From positions 301,001 to 365,000 of the forward strand of contig NZ_JACEGA010000001.1 of NCBI RefSeq assembly GCF_014174405.1: a stretch of DNA of 64,000 nt. Direction: 5' to 3'. Numbering within the stretch: position 1 is the first letter of the stretch; each line of letters starts with the position of its first letter. Below the pieces are notes generated by a model. It had not been told where the DNA came from and made no database searches. It worked only from the letters and a program-made list of their open reading frames with translations. Below are positions 33,929 to 42,735 of this stretch, one piece after another. Source of the DNA: Variimorphobacter saccharofermentans (GTDB lineage: Bacteria > Bacillota > Clostridia > Lachnospirales > Lachnospiraceae). The translations under genes were made by a program, and so were the position numbers.

Positions 33929-34651
33929 TTGTTACAAGCAATTCTTGATATGATTTACCCGGTTTGTTGTCCTGTTTGTTCAAAGATAGTAATACCGAAA
34001 GGAGAACGAATTTGTCCGTCCTGTAGGGAAAAATTGCAATATATAAAGGAACCGAGATGTAAAAAATGCAGCAAACCAATAGAAATTGAAGAAAAAGAAC
34101 TGTGCGGTGACTGTGAGCATAAAAAGTTTCATTTTGAAAAGGGATATGCTGTATGGGTTTATGATGAGACAATGAAGCGTTCGATTGCGAACTTTAAATA
34201 TCATAACAAGAAAGAATACGCAAAGTTCTATATTGATGAAATCGTTCGACTGTATGGTTCAGTAATAAAAAAATTATCCGTGGATGCAATTGTTCCTGTA
34301 CCGCTTCATCCCAGTAAATATCGGGAGAGGGGATATAATCAGGCTGATATTTTAGCGAAGGGTATTGGTAAAAAGTTAGAGCTTCCTGTAATATCAAAGC
34401 TTCTGCTTCGTACGAAGAAAACTTTGCCACAAAAAAAGTTAAGTGACAAGGAAAGATTTCGTAATTTACAGGAGGCATTTCAATATAATGAGAAAGTCAC
34501 GGATGCTTATCAAGGTAAGCTGACTAAAGTATTACTGGTAGATGATATTTATACAACCGGAAGTACAATAGAGGCTTGTTCGAAGCAATTGCTGACCAAT
34601 GGAGTAAAAGAAGTATATTTTATCATTTTATGCATAGGAAAAGGTTTTTAG
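33929..34651 (+). CDS. comF: ComF family protein (competence/phosphoribosyltransferase-like)
   Basis: The 240-aa protein has an N-terminal zinc domain with four CxxC pairs (CCPVC, CPSC, CKKC, CGDC) and a phosphoribosyltransferase domain with VLLVDDIYTTGST. In Bacillus the homologue comFC supports DNA uptake. The start is TTG 33929 after TAGGAG. It is followed 11 bp later by yvyF, the same order as in Bacillus subtilis (comFC-yvyF-flgM). Confidence 0.88.
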   Translation: MLQAILDMIYPVCCPVCSKIVIPKGERICPSCREKLQYIKEPRCKKCSKPIEIEEKELCGDCEHKKFHFEKGYAVWVYDETMKRSIANFKYHNKKEYAKFYIDEIVRLYGSVIKKLSVDAIVPVPLHPSKYRERGYNQADILAKGIGKKLELPVISKLLLRTKKTLPQKKLSDKERFRNLQEAFQYNEKVTDAYQGKLTKVLLVDDIYTTGSTIEACSKQLLTNGVKEVYFIILCIGKGF

Positions 34652-34662
34652 GAGGGAAGAAC

Positions 34663-35091
34663 ATGGAAGTAAGAAACTGTAAAAGCTGTGGAAGACTGTT
34701 CAATTATTTATCTGGAACACCGATTTGTCCTAGTTGTGCACATAAGCTTGATTTAAAATTTGAGGAAGTAAAAGAATATGTCTATGATCATCCGGGTGTA
34801 GGAATGCAGGAAGTATCTGAGGTGATGGAAGTTCCTATTCCGCAGATTAAGCAATGGATTCGAGAAGAGAGACTTTCTTTTGCAGAAGATTCCATGATCG
34901 GTTTAGAGTGTGAACGATGTGGAGTTACTATAAAAACAGGTCGCTACTGCAAAGAATGTAAGGATAAACTGGCAAAGGGCTTAAATGAATTATATCCTGA
35001 GGAAAAACCTGTGATTCAAAGGAAAAAAGAGACTAGAGAAAAAGAGAGAATGAGATTTATTGATCCAAGCTCGATTAGAAATAACTTATAG
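34663..35091 (+). CDS. yvyF: YvyF-type flagellar operon protein
   Basis: The 142-aa protein has an N-terminal zinc knuckle (CKSCGRLFNYL..CPSC), a MerR-like winged HTH segment (VGMQEVSEVMEVPIPQIKQWIREERL), a second zinc pair (CERCG...CKEC) and a charged C-terminal helix. It matches the TIGR03826-type flagellar regulators. The start ATG 34663 lies behind GGAGGG. Its motility role is inferred from the Bacillus context. Confidence 0.82.
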   Translation: MEVRNCKSCGRLFNYLSGTPICPSCAHKLDLKFEEVKEYVYDHPGVGMQEVSEVMEVPIPQIKQWIREERLSFAEDSMIGLECERCGVTIKTGRYCKECKDKLAKGLNELYPEEKPVIQRKKETREKERMRFIDPSSIRNNL

Positions 35092-35131
35092 TATTCGCTC
35101 AATATATGTGATTCATATAATCTCAAAAAAC

Positions 35132-35200
35132 AAGGGTGCTATCCGGGGTATAACGAAAGTTGCGTGATGCTGCTTTTGTTATACCATGGACAGCACCCTT
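35132..35200 (-). terminator. Terminator of cvfB (minus strand)
   Basis: A two-part stem, AAGGGTGCT/AGCACCCTT outside and GGTATAAC/GTTATACC inside. On the minus strand it is followed by GTTTTTTGAG, so it serves cvfB; it may also end the comF-yvyF message. Confidence 0.7.
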
Positions 35201-35237
35201 ATACTGTATAATGTTGGTATATAGTAGGATATTAGGT

Positions 35238-36074
35238 TTACTTTAATCGAATACCGTCTTCTTTTATTACTATGGAGCCATCTTTATATAATTTACCGAT
35301 AGCTCTTTTAAAAGCATTTTTACTCATTCTAAATTCATTCTTTATTTCTTCGGGATCTGAATTATCCTGATATGGTAAGAAGCCTCCGGAAGCTTTTAAT
35401 TTTGTCATAATAGTCTCGGCATCAGCGTCCATCTGAAGATAAGATTTCTGACGTGTGCTCAGGGTTAACTTCCCGTCATCACGAACATGGATTACTCTAG
35501 CCTGAATGGTATCACCAACCTTTATGGGGTTGAATACTTCATTCCTAGGAAGCATAGCAGAATATTTATGATCTACTGCTACAAATAAACCAAAGGATTC
35601 AATATCTTCGTATACGATTCCTTCAACTATATCGTCTTTTTTGTAAGGAGATTGTGTAGAAAGTAACGGGTACACTTTCATTGATGCACATAATCGATCA
35701 CTTTTATCTACGTATAGAGTGACGAGTACAGAATCTCCTTCTTGTACTTTTGCTGTTTGTTCCTTATAAGGAAGAAAAAGGTCCTTCAATAATCCCCAGT
35801 CTAAAAAAGCACCGATCTTACTTACCTCTTTAACAGGAAGTACGGCCAGTTCACCAATCGTTACTGGTACTTTTGCAGTTGTAGCGATGATTCTGTCTTC
35901 CGAATCCTTATATATGAATACCTCTATTTTATCACCGACGCAGGTGCCTTCCGGTGCCTCCTTAATAGGAAGTAATATGGTCTGCTTTGTCGTAGAGTTG
36001 GTTTCCGCAAGATAAAAGCCAAAATCTGTCTTCTTCACTGCCTCTAGTATCTGGTATTTTCCTAATTCTATCAT
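35238..36074 (-). CDS. cvfB: S1 RNA-binding protein CvfB
   Basis: The 278-aa protein contains tandem S1-like OB folds (VSKIGAFLDWGLLKDLFLP; EGIVYEDIESFGLFVAVDHKY) and a C-terminal winged helix (SKNAFKRAIGKLYKDGSIVI). This is the CvfB/YitL architecture, which binds RNA and affects virulence or stress gene expression in Gram-positives. The minus-strand start has GGAGGAAC in front. It lies 26 bp after the thioesterase gene and is likely cotranscribed. Confidence 0.9.
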   Translation of the reverse strand: MIELGKYQILEAVKKTDFGFYLAETNSTTKQTILLPIKEAPEGTCVGDKIEVFIYKDSEDRIIATTAKVPVTIGELAVLPVKEVSKIGAFLDWGLLKDLFLPYKEQTAKVQEGDSVLVTLYVDKSDRLCASMKVYPLLSTQSPYKKDDIVEGIVYEDIESFGLFVAVDHKYSAMLPRNEVFNPIKVGDTIQARVIHVRDDGKLTLSTRQKSYLQMDADAETIMTKLKASGGFLPYQDNSDPEEIKNEFRMSKNAFKRAIGKLYKDGSIVIKEDGIRLK

Positions 36075-36100
36075 GTATAGTTCCTCCGTTTAATAAAATC

Positions 36101-36811
36101 TTATATGGATTCGCCCTGGAATTCGACGATTGCATAAGGTTTTTCGTCGGCATCAGCCAGAACAACCGTAATACAGTTGTCACTAGTGAAGGTCATAGGT
36201 AGAATCGCATCTCCCATTACGGCTTGCCTCCGATACTCTGCTCGCATCGACCGAACAGAAAAAGAATCTGGAATAAATTCTTGCGCCATCTTAATGTATT
36301 GCCCATTATTAACATGATTATACGAATCGATATTTGAATTAACGATGGTTATTTGTGGATTTTTAACCAATGCGTCAGGAATACTGATTTTTCGGTTAGC
36401 GTATTCCATTGGATATGCTGGTTCGATTGGATATGAAGTATCGTATGGGACTTTGACTGGTTTACCTGTTACAGTATCCAGATAGACCCATATAGAATTC
36501 GCAACAGCAAGAGGATTGTCTTGCGAATCCTTCATGATGAAGTTTCGATACCCATAGAAACCTTTAAAATCATAAGCCCATGTTCCTATTGTAATATTTT
36601 CCCCCAAATGAGCTGGCTTACGTATTTCCAACTGCCAGCTGTTTAATAACCATACGCGATTATGTTCCTGTAGGTAGGATAAACCTCGATTAAGATCTTC
36701 GGATTGAAACGTGCTGCAATCCTGAAAATAATTTATTATGGCGTAGGCATCAAGCTCGCCTTTTTGGTGATTTAATTCGCTATATCTTATTCTGCTGTTA
36801 AAGCTGTACAT
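36101..36811 (-). CDS. Acyl-ACP thioesterase
   Basis: The 236-aa protein has the double hot-dog fold of acyl-ACP thioesterases (PF01643 type): RIRYSELNHQKGELDAYAIINYFQ at the start, TWAYDFKGFYGYRNF, NSIWVYLD and, in the second half, the conserved NSNIDSYNHVNNGQYIKMAQ. It releases fatty acids from ACP in the cytoplasm. Start ATG 36811 has GGAAGG 11 bp before it; a longer frame to 36925 crosses the promoter region and looks non-coding. Confidence 0.88.
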   Translation of the reverse strand: MYSFNSRIRYSELNHQKGELDAYAIINYFQDCSTFQSEDLNRGLSYLQEHNRVWLLNSWQLEIRKPAHLGENITIGTWAYDFKGFYGYRNFIMKDSQDNPLAVANSIWVYLDTVTGKPVKVPYDTSYPIEPAYPMEYANRKISIPDALVKNPQITIVNSNIDSYNHVNNGQYIKMAQEFIPDSFSVRSMRAEYRRQAVMGDAILPMTFTSDNCITVVLADADEKPYAIVEFQGESI

Positions 36812-36943
36812 TTTGCATTCGACCTTCCCTATAACATCTCTTTCGTTGCATTGATTCATTATATCATTAAACAACCAAATACAATAGCTTTTTTTGGAAG
36901 ATATATTCCTGTAGTTTGAATACATTTACAAAAAAGCTGGAAT

Positions 36944-36967
36944 TATTATAACATATTTGTTATAATA
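36944..36967. promoter_or_regulatory. Palindromic divergent promoter region
   Basis: TATTATAACA, a 4-base centre and TGTTATAATA form a perfect palindrome that contains a TATAAT-like -10 on each strand, between the thioesterase (minus) and the methyltransferase (plus). It could be a divergent core promoter or an operator. Confidence 0.5.
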
Positions 36968-36995
36968 GGCTTGTTTGAAAGGGAGGTATTATGAA

Positions 36996-37589
36996 TTGGA
37001 CTCGATAGAGTATTATAATAAGAATTCAGCAGAGTATTTCGACCACACAATAGATATTGATATGCAGGAGCTATGGGACTCTTTCACCGAGTATTTGCCA
37101 GAAGGGGGCAGTATACTTGATTTGGGATGCGGTTCTGGTAGAGACAGCTCATATTTTATTTCAAAGGGATTTGATGTGACTGCAATGGATGCATCCGAAG
37201 AGATGTGCGATCTGGCCAGTATACATATCGGACAGGATGTACTCAACCTCTCCTTTACTGAGATGGATTTCGATCAGGTTTTTGATGGAGTATGGGCGAA
37301 TGCTTCCTTATTGCATGTGCCCAGTAATGAAATAGAAGATATTTTTATAAAGGTTATTAATAGCTTAAAAGTGAATGGAATTCTGTATATGTCCTTTCGC
37401 TATGGGGATTTTGAAGGCGAGCGGGATTATAGATATTTTAAGGATTACAGAACAAGAGATTTAAAAGAATTAATTGCTGCACATAAGAACCTGGAACTGA
37501 TTGAAATCAAAAAGACTGAAGATTTCAGAAATGATAAGGATTATCAATGGATTTATGCGTTGGTACGCAGAATAGAGACGGAGCAATAA
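36996..37589 (+). CDS. SAM-dependent methyltransferase
   Basis: The 197-aa class I methyltransferase has motif I ILDLGCGSGRDSSYF, an acidic strand-2 end VTAMDASEEM and the post-I LHVPSNEIEDIF region. The substrate is unknown; the sequence resembles UbiE/tellurite-type small methyltransferases. The start is TTG 36996 with GGGAGG 9 bp upstream; the ATG at 36991 is in another frame and stops at once. Transcribed alone. Confidence 0.82.
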   Translation: MDSIEYYNKNSAEYFDHTIDIDMQELWDSFTEYLPEGGSILDLGCGSGRDSSYFISKGFDVTAMDASEEMCDLASIHIGQDVLNLSFTEMDFDQVFDGVWANASLLHVPSNEIEDIFIKVINSLKVNGILYMSFRYGDFEGERDYRYFKDYRTRDLKELIAAHKNLELIEIKKTEDFRNDKDYQWIYALVRRIETEQ

Positions 37590-37672
37590 TATCCAGAAGG
37601 TGGTTTGACTTAATCAACTATATGGGTAAAATGTTAGTTCATTATATGATTACCGGATTGAATAATTAATAT

Positions 37673-37715
37673 AAAAATATGACAATGATAATAATAGAAT
37701 CATTGTCATATTTTT
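37673..37715. terminator. Bidirectional terminator between methyltransferase and yjfB
   Basis: A 17-bp stem (AAAAATATGACAATGAT with its complement) and a 9-base loop, with A-run and T-run flanks, so it works on both strands. Confidence 0.8.
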
Positions 37716-37740
37716 AATCAATAAATTATAAACCAAGTAA

Positions 37741-37917
37741 CTAAATTCTCAAGTCAATATTCTGGCCAAGATGTGGAGTAACAGATTGTTCCATCATTTT
37801 GATTAAGCCTTGTCCTGCCTGTTCAATAGTATCGAGATTTTTAGAAAGAACAGCGATGCCGACAGTAACACTATTAACAGGTTGATTTGTCGATACAGGT
37901 AGTGATGAGATTCCCAT
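37741..37917 (-). CDS. yjfB: YjfB-type putative motility protein (58 aa)
   Basis: This gene is under 60 codons. The protein begins MGISSLPVSTNQPVNSVTVG, has a helical middle (VLSKNLDTIEQAGQGLIKMM) and ends PHLGQNIDLRI. The C-terminal HLGQNIDhRh end is the hallmark of the YjfB family, found under motility control in Bacillus. AAAGGAG lies 6 bp before the ATG on the minus strand, and a terminator follows. The biochemical function is unknown. Confidence 0.8.
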   Translation of the reverse strand: MGISSLPVSTNQPVNSVTVGIAVLSKNLDTIEQAGQGLIKMMEQSVTPHLGQNIDLRI

Positions 37918-38091
37918 GGTTTACTCCTTTCTCACATCCTGAGATGTAACGATTGATTGATCAAATACAGATAAATTGATAACTATATACAAATTATAAC
38001 ACATATTGAGTACATGTAAATAAAATAATTCTCATGTAAAAAGATTATTTCTATGTAAAAAGGTTTGCTTTGAAAAGGGAGGTTAATGTAA

Positions 38092-39009
38092 ATGATTTAT
38101 GATGTAATAATTATAGGCTCCGGCCCAGCAGGACTTGCAGCTGCGATTTATGCAAAAAGAGCTGAGCTCAATGTGATAGTAATAGAAAAAGCCGGATTAA
38201 GCGGAGGTCAGATTATTAACACTTATGAGGTAGATAATTATCCTGGGACACCGGGAATTAGTGGATTCGATCTGAGTATGAAATTCAGAGAGCATGCGGA
38301 TAAGCTTGAAACCACATTTGTGAATGGGGAAGTGATGAAGTTTGAGCTTGAGGATAATATTAAAGTAGTAACAATGGATGATGGAACAGAATATCGGGCG
38401 AAGACAGTAGTAATTGCGGCTGGTGGAACACCGAGACGATTAGGTGTCGAGGGGGAGGAAAAGCTATCCGGTATGGGAGTGTCGTATTGTGCAACCTGTG
38501 ATGGTGCATTTTTTAAGAACAAATCAGTTGCCGTTGTCGGAGGTGGTGATGTAGCTGTTGAAGATGCCATTTTTCTGGCAAGAATATGCAAACAAGTATA
38601 TGTAATTCATCGTAGAGATGAGTTTCGTGCATCCAAAAGCATTACCTCAAGACTTCTTGCAATGGAGAATGTTACGATTTTATGGGACAGCGTAGTGGAG
38701 AAAATTAATGGTGAAGATAAAGTGGAGTCTGTTACGGTTAAGAATAAGAAAACAGATGAGACGAAAGAGGTTGAAGTCGCTGGTGTATTCATTGCGGTAG
38801 GTTATTCACCGAATTCCGAAGTATATAAGCATGTGGTTGCTACCGACGACTGGGGATATATTATTGCAGGTGAAAATTGTGTTACAGATAAACCTGGTAT
38901 TTATGCTGCTGGAGATATCCGAACTAAGGAGCTAAGGCAAATTATTACAGCCGCCGCTGACGGTGCCAATGCAATTACAGCAGTAGAAAAATATTTAAAT
39001 CAGCTTTAA
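38092..39009 (+). CDS. trxB: Thioredoxin reductase
   Basis: The 305-aa flavoprotein has the FAD-binding GSGPAGLAAAIYAKR, the redox-active CATCDG, the NADPH-binding VVGGGDVAVEDA and the C-terminal FAD motif GIYAAGDI. It transfers electrons from NADPH to thioredoxin in the cytosol. GGGAGG is 9 bp before the ATG. No trxA is adjacent. Confidence 0.93.
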   Translation: MIYDVIIIGSGPAGLAAAIYAKRAELNVIVIEKAGLSGGQIINTYEVDNYPGTPGISGFDLSMKFREHADKLETTFVNGEVMKFELEDNIKVVTMDDGTEYRAKTVVIAAGGTPRRLGVEGEEKLSGMGVSYCATCDGAFFKNKSVAVVGGGDVAVEDAIFLARICKQVYVIHRRDEFRASKSITSRLLAMENVTILWDSVVEKINGEDKVESVTVKNKKTDETKEVEVAGVFIAVGYSPNSEVYKHVVATDDWGYIIAGENCVTDKPGIYAAGDIRTKELRQIITAAADGANAITAVEKYLNQL

Positions 39010-39098
39010 TCAGTGAAAAATATGGATATTGCTAGGTAAAGACTATAAGAGTCAAGATTTTATTGTGAATTTTTGTTGATAAAATTGTGGCATTTACA

Positions 39099-39127
39099 TT
39101 GACACGCTGTGTCGGATTTGTTATAAT
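39099..39127 (+). promoter_or_regulatory. Consensus promoter before the NlpC/P60 gene
   Basis: TTGACA (39099-39104), a 17-bp spacer and TATAAT (39122-39127) match the sigma-A consensus perfectly. The 5' leader to the ATG is about 100 bp. Confidence 0.8.
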
Positions 39128-39233
39128 AACCTCATCAAATGTAATAATTTCGTAACAATTTATAGGCATAGAACATGAATTCGTAGGATAAAAGGAAGTT
39201 ATTTACTGGGAACACTTGGGAGGTTTAAAATAC

Positions 39234-40481
39234 ATGAGACAAAATAAGGTTATGAAAGCTGCAGTTATGATAGCATCAGCAACGTTATTTTTATCGTTTC
39301 AATCAACAAAGGCACATGCCGCAGAGACTTGCTTTGCGGAACAGGGAATTGCAGGATTTGCAGTTACATTAGAGAATACTTCTGCTGATGAAATCAAAGA
39401 TGCATACGAAGCATGCGTAAATTCATTTAGCGTTAATTCTCCTTACGCGAATTTAGGTGTTTCCATTGCTGATAATTATGTTAATGTGAGAAGTGAGCCA
39501 TCTACAGAAAGTGAAGTTGTTGGTAAGTTATATCGTGGATGTGCTGCTGATATATTAGAGTATCTGGAAGGTGATTGGGTTAAGATTGAGTCCGGTGATG
39601 TAAAGGGTTATATAGCATCGAACTACTTGGCTATTGGCAAAGAAGCAGAGTCTATGGTGGAGGAGTATGCAACGAAGTATATTACCGTTGCAACCCAGAC
39701 CTTGAATGTTAGAGAAGAACAGAGCACGGAATGCAGTATATTAACACAGATTCCGGAAGGTCAGGAGTATCTGGTTAAGAAGGAATACGATGAATGGGTT
39801 GAAATTCTTTTAGGTACTGATGAAGAAACCAATGAAGATTTTACCGGTTTTGTTTCGAAGGAATTTGTTCAGGTTGATGTAGAATTTAAATATGCGATTT
39901 CCATAGAAGAAGAAAATCGTAGAATACAAGAGCAATTAGAAGCAGAGAGAGCGGAAGCGGAACGTAAGCAAAAGCTGGCGCAGGAAGAAGCGGAGAGAAA
40001 AGAAGCTGCAAGAAGGAAAGAACAGCAGAGACAACAACAATCTTCTTCTAATAATAATAAAAAACAGGAAGAAAAGCCTTCTTCTTCAGAGCACGTACCG
40101 GCTCCTTCAGGATCTGGTTCAGGTAGTGAGATTGCATCCTACGCGCAGAAGTTTGTCGGCAATCCTTATAAATGGGGTGGCGAAAGCTTAACGAGGGGTG
40201 CTGACTGTTCCGGATTTGTTCAAGCGGTTTATGCAGACTTTGGTTACAGCCTGCCAAGAACATCCAGATCTCAGGCATCTTCAGCAGGTAGAAAGATCAG
40301 TGTGGATGAGTTAAAACCGGGTGATCTAATCTTCTATGCGAACAGTAGTGGAACAGTAAATCATGTAGCTATCTATATTGGAGACGGAATGATTGTCCAC
40401 GCTGCAAACTCAAGACAGGGCATTATTAGATCAAAATATAATTATCGTAATATACATAGCTGTAGAACGATTGTTAACTAA
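39234..40481 (+). CDS. Secreted SH3/NlpC-P60 peptidoglycan endopeptidase
   Basis: The 415-aa protein has a signal peptide (basic start, hydrophobic core, cleavage near KAHA-AE). Two bacterial SH3 domains follow (about 75-135, DNYVNVRSEPSTESEVVGKL; about 140-215, TLNVREEQSTECSIL). Then come a Glu/Lys/Arg coiled-coil and Gln/Ser-rich linker (about 225-295) and a C-terminal NlpC/P60 domain with catalytic Cys in ADCSGF, His in NHVAIYIG and a third polar site in VHAANS. It probably cleaves stem peptides at the cell wall. GGGAGG lies 10 bp before the ATG. Confidence 0.92.
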   Translation: MRQNKVMKAAVMIASATLFLSFQSTKAHAAETCFAEQGIAGFAVTLENTSADEIKDAYEACVNSFSVNSPYANLGVSIADNYVNVRSEPSTESEVVGKLYRGCAADILEYLEGDWVKIESGDVKGYIASNYLAIGKEAESMVEEYATKYITVATQTLNVREEQSTECSILTQIPEGQEYLVKKEYDEWVEILLGTDEETNEDFTGFVSKEFVQVDVEFKYAISIEEENRRIQEQLEAERAEAERKQKLAQEEAERKEAARRKEQQRQQQSSSNNNKKQEEKPSSSEHVPAPSGSGSGSEIASYAQKFVGNPYKWGGESLTRGADCSGFVQAVYADFGYSLPRTSRSQASSAGRKISVDELKPGDLIFYANSSGTVNHVAIYIGDGMIVHAANSRQGIIRSKYNYRNIHSCRTIVN

Positions 40482-40506
40482 TAACGAATTATATCAATTA
40501 TTATAC

Positions 40507-40540
40507 AGGGTGCACTTTATATAAAGTGCACCCTATTTTT
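40507..40540 (+). terminator. Terminator of the NlpC/P60 gene
   Basis: AGGGTGCACTTTA and TAAAGTGCACCCT form a near-perfect 13-bp stem with a minimal loop, followed by ATTTTTG. Confidence 0.9.
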
Positions 40541-40577
40541 GTGGGTTTGATGTGAGTTAATATTTTGAAACTTGGTT

Positions 40578-40621
40578 TGTGTGAGGTAAGTTCTTATCCA
40601 TGCTGATGTATTTTGCAAAGT
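40578..40621. repeat. Probable relic of the fold-back repeat family
   Basis: TGTGTGAGGTAAGT is identical to a segment of the element at 60884-61106. It continues with a degenerate match (CTGATG...TATTTTGCAAAG versus CTGATGG...TATTATGCAACAG). No opposite arm was found, so this is a half-copy. Confidence 0.4.
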
Positions 40622-40778
40622 TCCATGTCGAAAACCTGTAGTATCCCTATATTGCATAGGAATATATCACTAATTTTGCAGAAAGACTGTTGGAAATGAG
40701 AAGAAAATGTGATAAAATAAAATAGCCATTAGGAGAGAAGGTAATACCAGACCGTTTACAGGTGAGGAGAAGGATTGT

Positions 40779-41171
40779 ATGGGAGAAAATGATTGGGTTG
40801 ATAGAAGAAAGTATAGGCGATTACCTATAGAGCTTCATTTAGAAATCGATGAAGTATTCAAGCAAGATTATGTTGTAATTAAAAATCTTAATGCATCCAT
40901 ATCTGTATTTGATATATCAAAAAACGGTATTGGTTTTATTAGTGATGCGACTCTCCCTTTAGGATATTACTTTAGAGGACGGATAAATCTGGGGGATGGG
41001 GACTTCTTTTATGTCGTTATCCAGATTATCAGGTCCCATATTACAGATAGCGGAAGCAATATGTATGGTGCCCAGTTTGTTGGGCTTGCCCCTTTCCTGG
41101 CGAATAAAGTGGATAATTATGAAATCAAACTAAATAAAGGATTGATCAAGCCGAATTTAGGCAATTCATGA
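40779..41171 (+). CDS. PilZ domain protein
   Basis: The 130-aa protein is essentially one PilZ domain: the c-di-GMP binding arginines in RRKYRRLP (residues 9-16), and a D-I-S-x-x-G motif as DISKNGIGF (about 46-54). c-di-GMP-dependent control of motility or surface behaviour is the family role. Translation starts at ATG 40779; GAGGAGAAGG precedes it. It is flanked by terminators and transcribed alone. Confidence 0.85.
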   Translation: MGENDWVDRRKYRRLPIELHLEIDEVFKQDYVVIKNLNASISVFDISKNGIGFISDATLPLGYYFRGRINLGDGDFFYVVIQIIRSHITDSGSNMYGAQFVGLAPFLANKVDNYEIKLNKGLIKPNLGNS

Positions 41172-41182
41172 TCATCAAAGCG

Positions 41183-41233
41183 TAAGCTTATGGAAGGTGT
41201 CGATTGTAAAAGAGACGATCTTTCATAAGCTTA
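41183..41233 (+). terminator. Terminator after the PilZ gene
   Basis: TAAGCTTATG and CATAAGCTTA frame a longer imperfect stem, with TTCTTTAT after it. Confidence 0.65.
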
Positions 41234-41535
41234 TTCTTTATATGACAATAGAAAGTTCGCAAAGTATACATTCTATCGTTTTTATCTGTATTGAATCTAC
41301 ACAAATTTAAAGGAATCACTGTTATGAACATAAAAAGGAATATATAAATTGAAATGTTAGCATAATAGTTGGTAAATTGATTAAATTTGAGTTACGATTT
41401 ACAATATCTGAGACCTGGAAATATTATCATTTTTTCCTATTGACAAACTCTAAAATGTACAAATTGCACAAAAGAAGAGTGAGATTTGTAATGAAATGGA
41501 TACCTAAACGTTTTCGAAACTATTTTATAAAAAAG

Positions 41536-41606
41536 TTATCCACATTAGATAAGCCTTGATTTTAATTAAAATAAAGTTATACACCGTTTTATCCACATTA
41601 TCCACA
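41536..41606 (+). promoter_or_regulatory. Cluster of three perfect DnaA boxes
   Basis: TTATCCACA occurs at 41536-41544, 41589-41597 and 41598-41606, the last two directly adjacent and all in the same orientation. This is the strongest DnaA-box sequence. No dnaA, dnaN or oriC genes are nearby, so a DnaA-titration/regulatory role or DnaA control of hpf is more likely than an origin. Confidence 0.6.
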
Positions 41607-41990
41607 AAAAGAAACTACTCTTGTCGCACAGGAAAATCAGTGTCAATATCGAAAGTGCGTTTTGTAACTTATGATAAATCGACAAATATGGGTATAAAAT
41701 TGTATTTTAATACTTGACTTTTTTATTGTCGGATAATATAAAAAAACAGGTTTATTTGCTGTATAATTATCCAATTTTGCGTTGAAATTGTCAGACATGA
41801 GGCATTTGAGGTAATAATATAAAATGTTTAAAAGATAAATAATGGAAAAACTAATTATATATTTAACACAGCTCAGTCTGAATATCTGACAAAATAGGAT
41901 AATTTATATTTAATGTTCTTATTCTGTCGGAAATTCAGACTAATCTGTTACATAAATTTCAAGCATCTGCCAATAATACGGTAAAGTAGC

Positions 41991-42019
41991 TTGTCACTTC
42001 TGGCAGCATATGCTATAAT
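41991..42019 (+). promoter_or_regulatory. Promoter of hpf
   Basis: TTGTCA (41991-41996), a 17-bp spacer and TATAAT (42014-42019) lie 54 bp before the ATG. Confidence 0.75.
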
Positions 42020-42073
42020 GAAACCAGTAATAAGTATAATTGTTACCAAGTAAGTAAAAAAGGAGTTGGGCTT

Positions 42074-42601
42074 ATGCGTTATATAATCAGCGGTAAGAAC
42101 ATTGATGTAACAGAGGGCTTGAAGACAGCTGTATATGAGAAAATCGGAAAACTTGAGAGATACTTTACTCCTGATACTGAAATTCATGTTACACTCAGCG
42201 TTGAGAAAGAAAGACAGAAAATTGAAGTAACAATTCCTGTGAAAGGGAACATTATTCGCGCAGAACAAGTTAGTAATGACATGTATGTATCAATCGATTT
42301 GGTTGAGGAAATAATTGAGCGTCAGTTACGTAAGTACAAAAATAAATTGATCGATCATAAACAAGCCGCTTCGAATTTTAATCAGGCATATATTGAGGAT
42401 GATTATTTTGAGGATGATGCCATTAAAATCGTTAAGACGAAACGTTTTGCAATAAAGCCAATGGATGCAGAGGAAGCTTGTGTTCAGATGGAACTATTAG
42501 GGCATAGCTTCTATGTATTCCGCAATGCGCAAACGGATGAAGTGAATGTTGTTTATAAAAGAAAAGGTAACACTTACGGACTAATAGAACCAGAATACTA
42601 A
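42074..42601 (+). CDS. hpf: Ribosome hibernation promoting factor, long form
   Basis: The 175-aa protein has an N-terminal RaiA/HPF domain (GKNIDVTEGLKTAVYEKIGKLERYF; beta strands to residue 95) that occupies the decoding centre. A linker leads to the C-terminal dimerisation domain (about 115-175, KRFAIKPMDAEEACVQMELLGHSFYVFRN) that joins two ribosomes as 100S dimers. AAAAAGGAG precedes the ATG. It stands before secA-prfB as in Bacillus. Confidence 0.93.
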   Translation: MRYIISGKNIDVTEGLKTAVYEKIGKLERYFTPDTEIHVTLSVEKERQKIEVTIPVKGNIIRAEQVSNDMYVSIDLVEEIIERQLRKYKNKLIDHKQAASNFNQAYIEDDYFEDDAIKIVKTKRFAIKPMDAEEACVQMELLGHSFYVFRNAQTDEVNVVYKRKGNTYGLIEPEY

Positions 42602-42626
42602 TGGAATGTGATGAAGAATTAAAATG

Positions 42627-42735
42627 AGAAAGAGGCTTCGACTGAACTCTCGTAATGCACTGTTTAGAGCTTACACGTGGCAGATCCGGTGTGAAATCTA
42701 AATCGATGTATGGAGTAATGTTGTAGCCTCTTTCT
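42627..42735 (+). other. Long-loop stem between hpf and secA (terminator or structured RNA)
   Basis: An 11-bp stem AGAAAGAGGCT/AGCCTCTTTCT encloses 87 bases that can form a further stem (TTACAC...GTGTGAA). T-rich sequence follows. It could end hpf transcription or be part of a small RNA; nothing in it matches an RNA family I know. Confidence 0.4.

Larger units (their letters stand above)
41234..42073. other. Long AT-rich intergenic region with DnaA boxes and the hpf promoter
   Basis: No credible gene lies in these 840 bp; a 60-codon frame at 41377-41559 has no ribosome site and low-complexity content. The region holds three DnaA boxes (41536-41606) and scattered TCTGTCGG/CAGTCTGA-like short repeats (41730-41940). 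A promoter with a leader for hpf lies at its end. Confidence 0.7.

Noticed and set aside
41377..41559. 60-codon ORF between pilZ and hpf
   Set aside because: No ribosome site, biased Lys/Phe/Tyr content from AT-rich DNA, and it runs over a DnaA box.
41536..41606. Chromosomal replication origin
   Set aside because: No dnaA, dnaN, rpmH or gyrase genes and no clear unwinding element; only three boxes.
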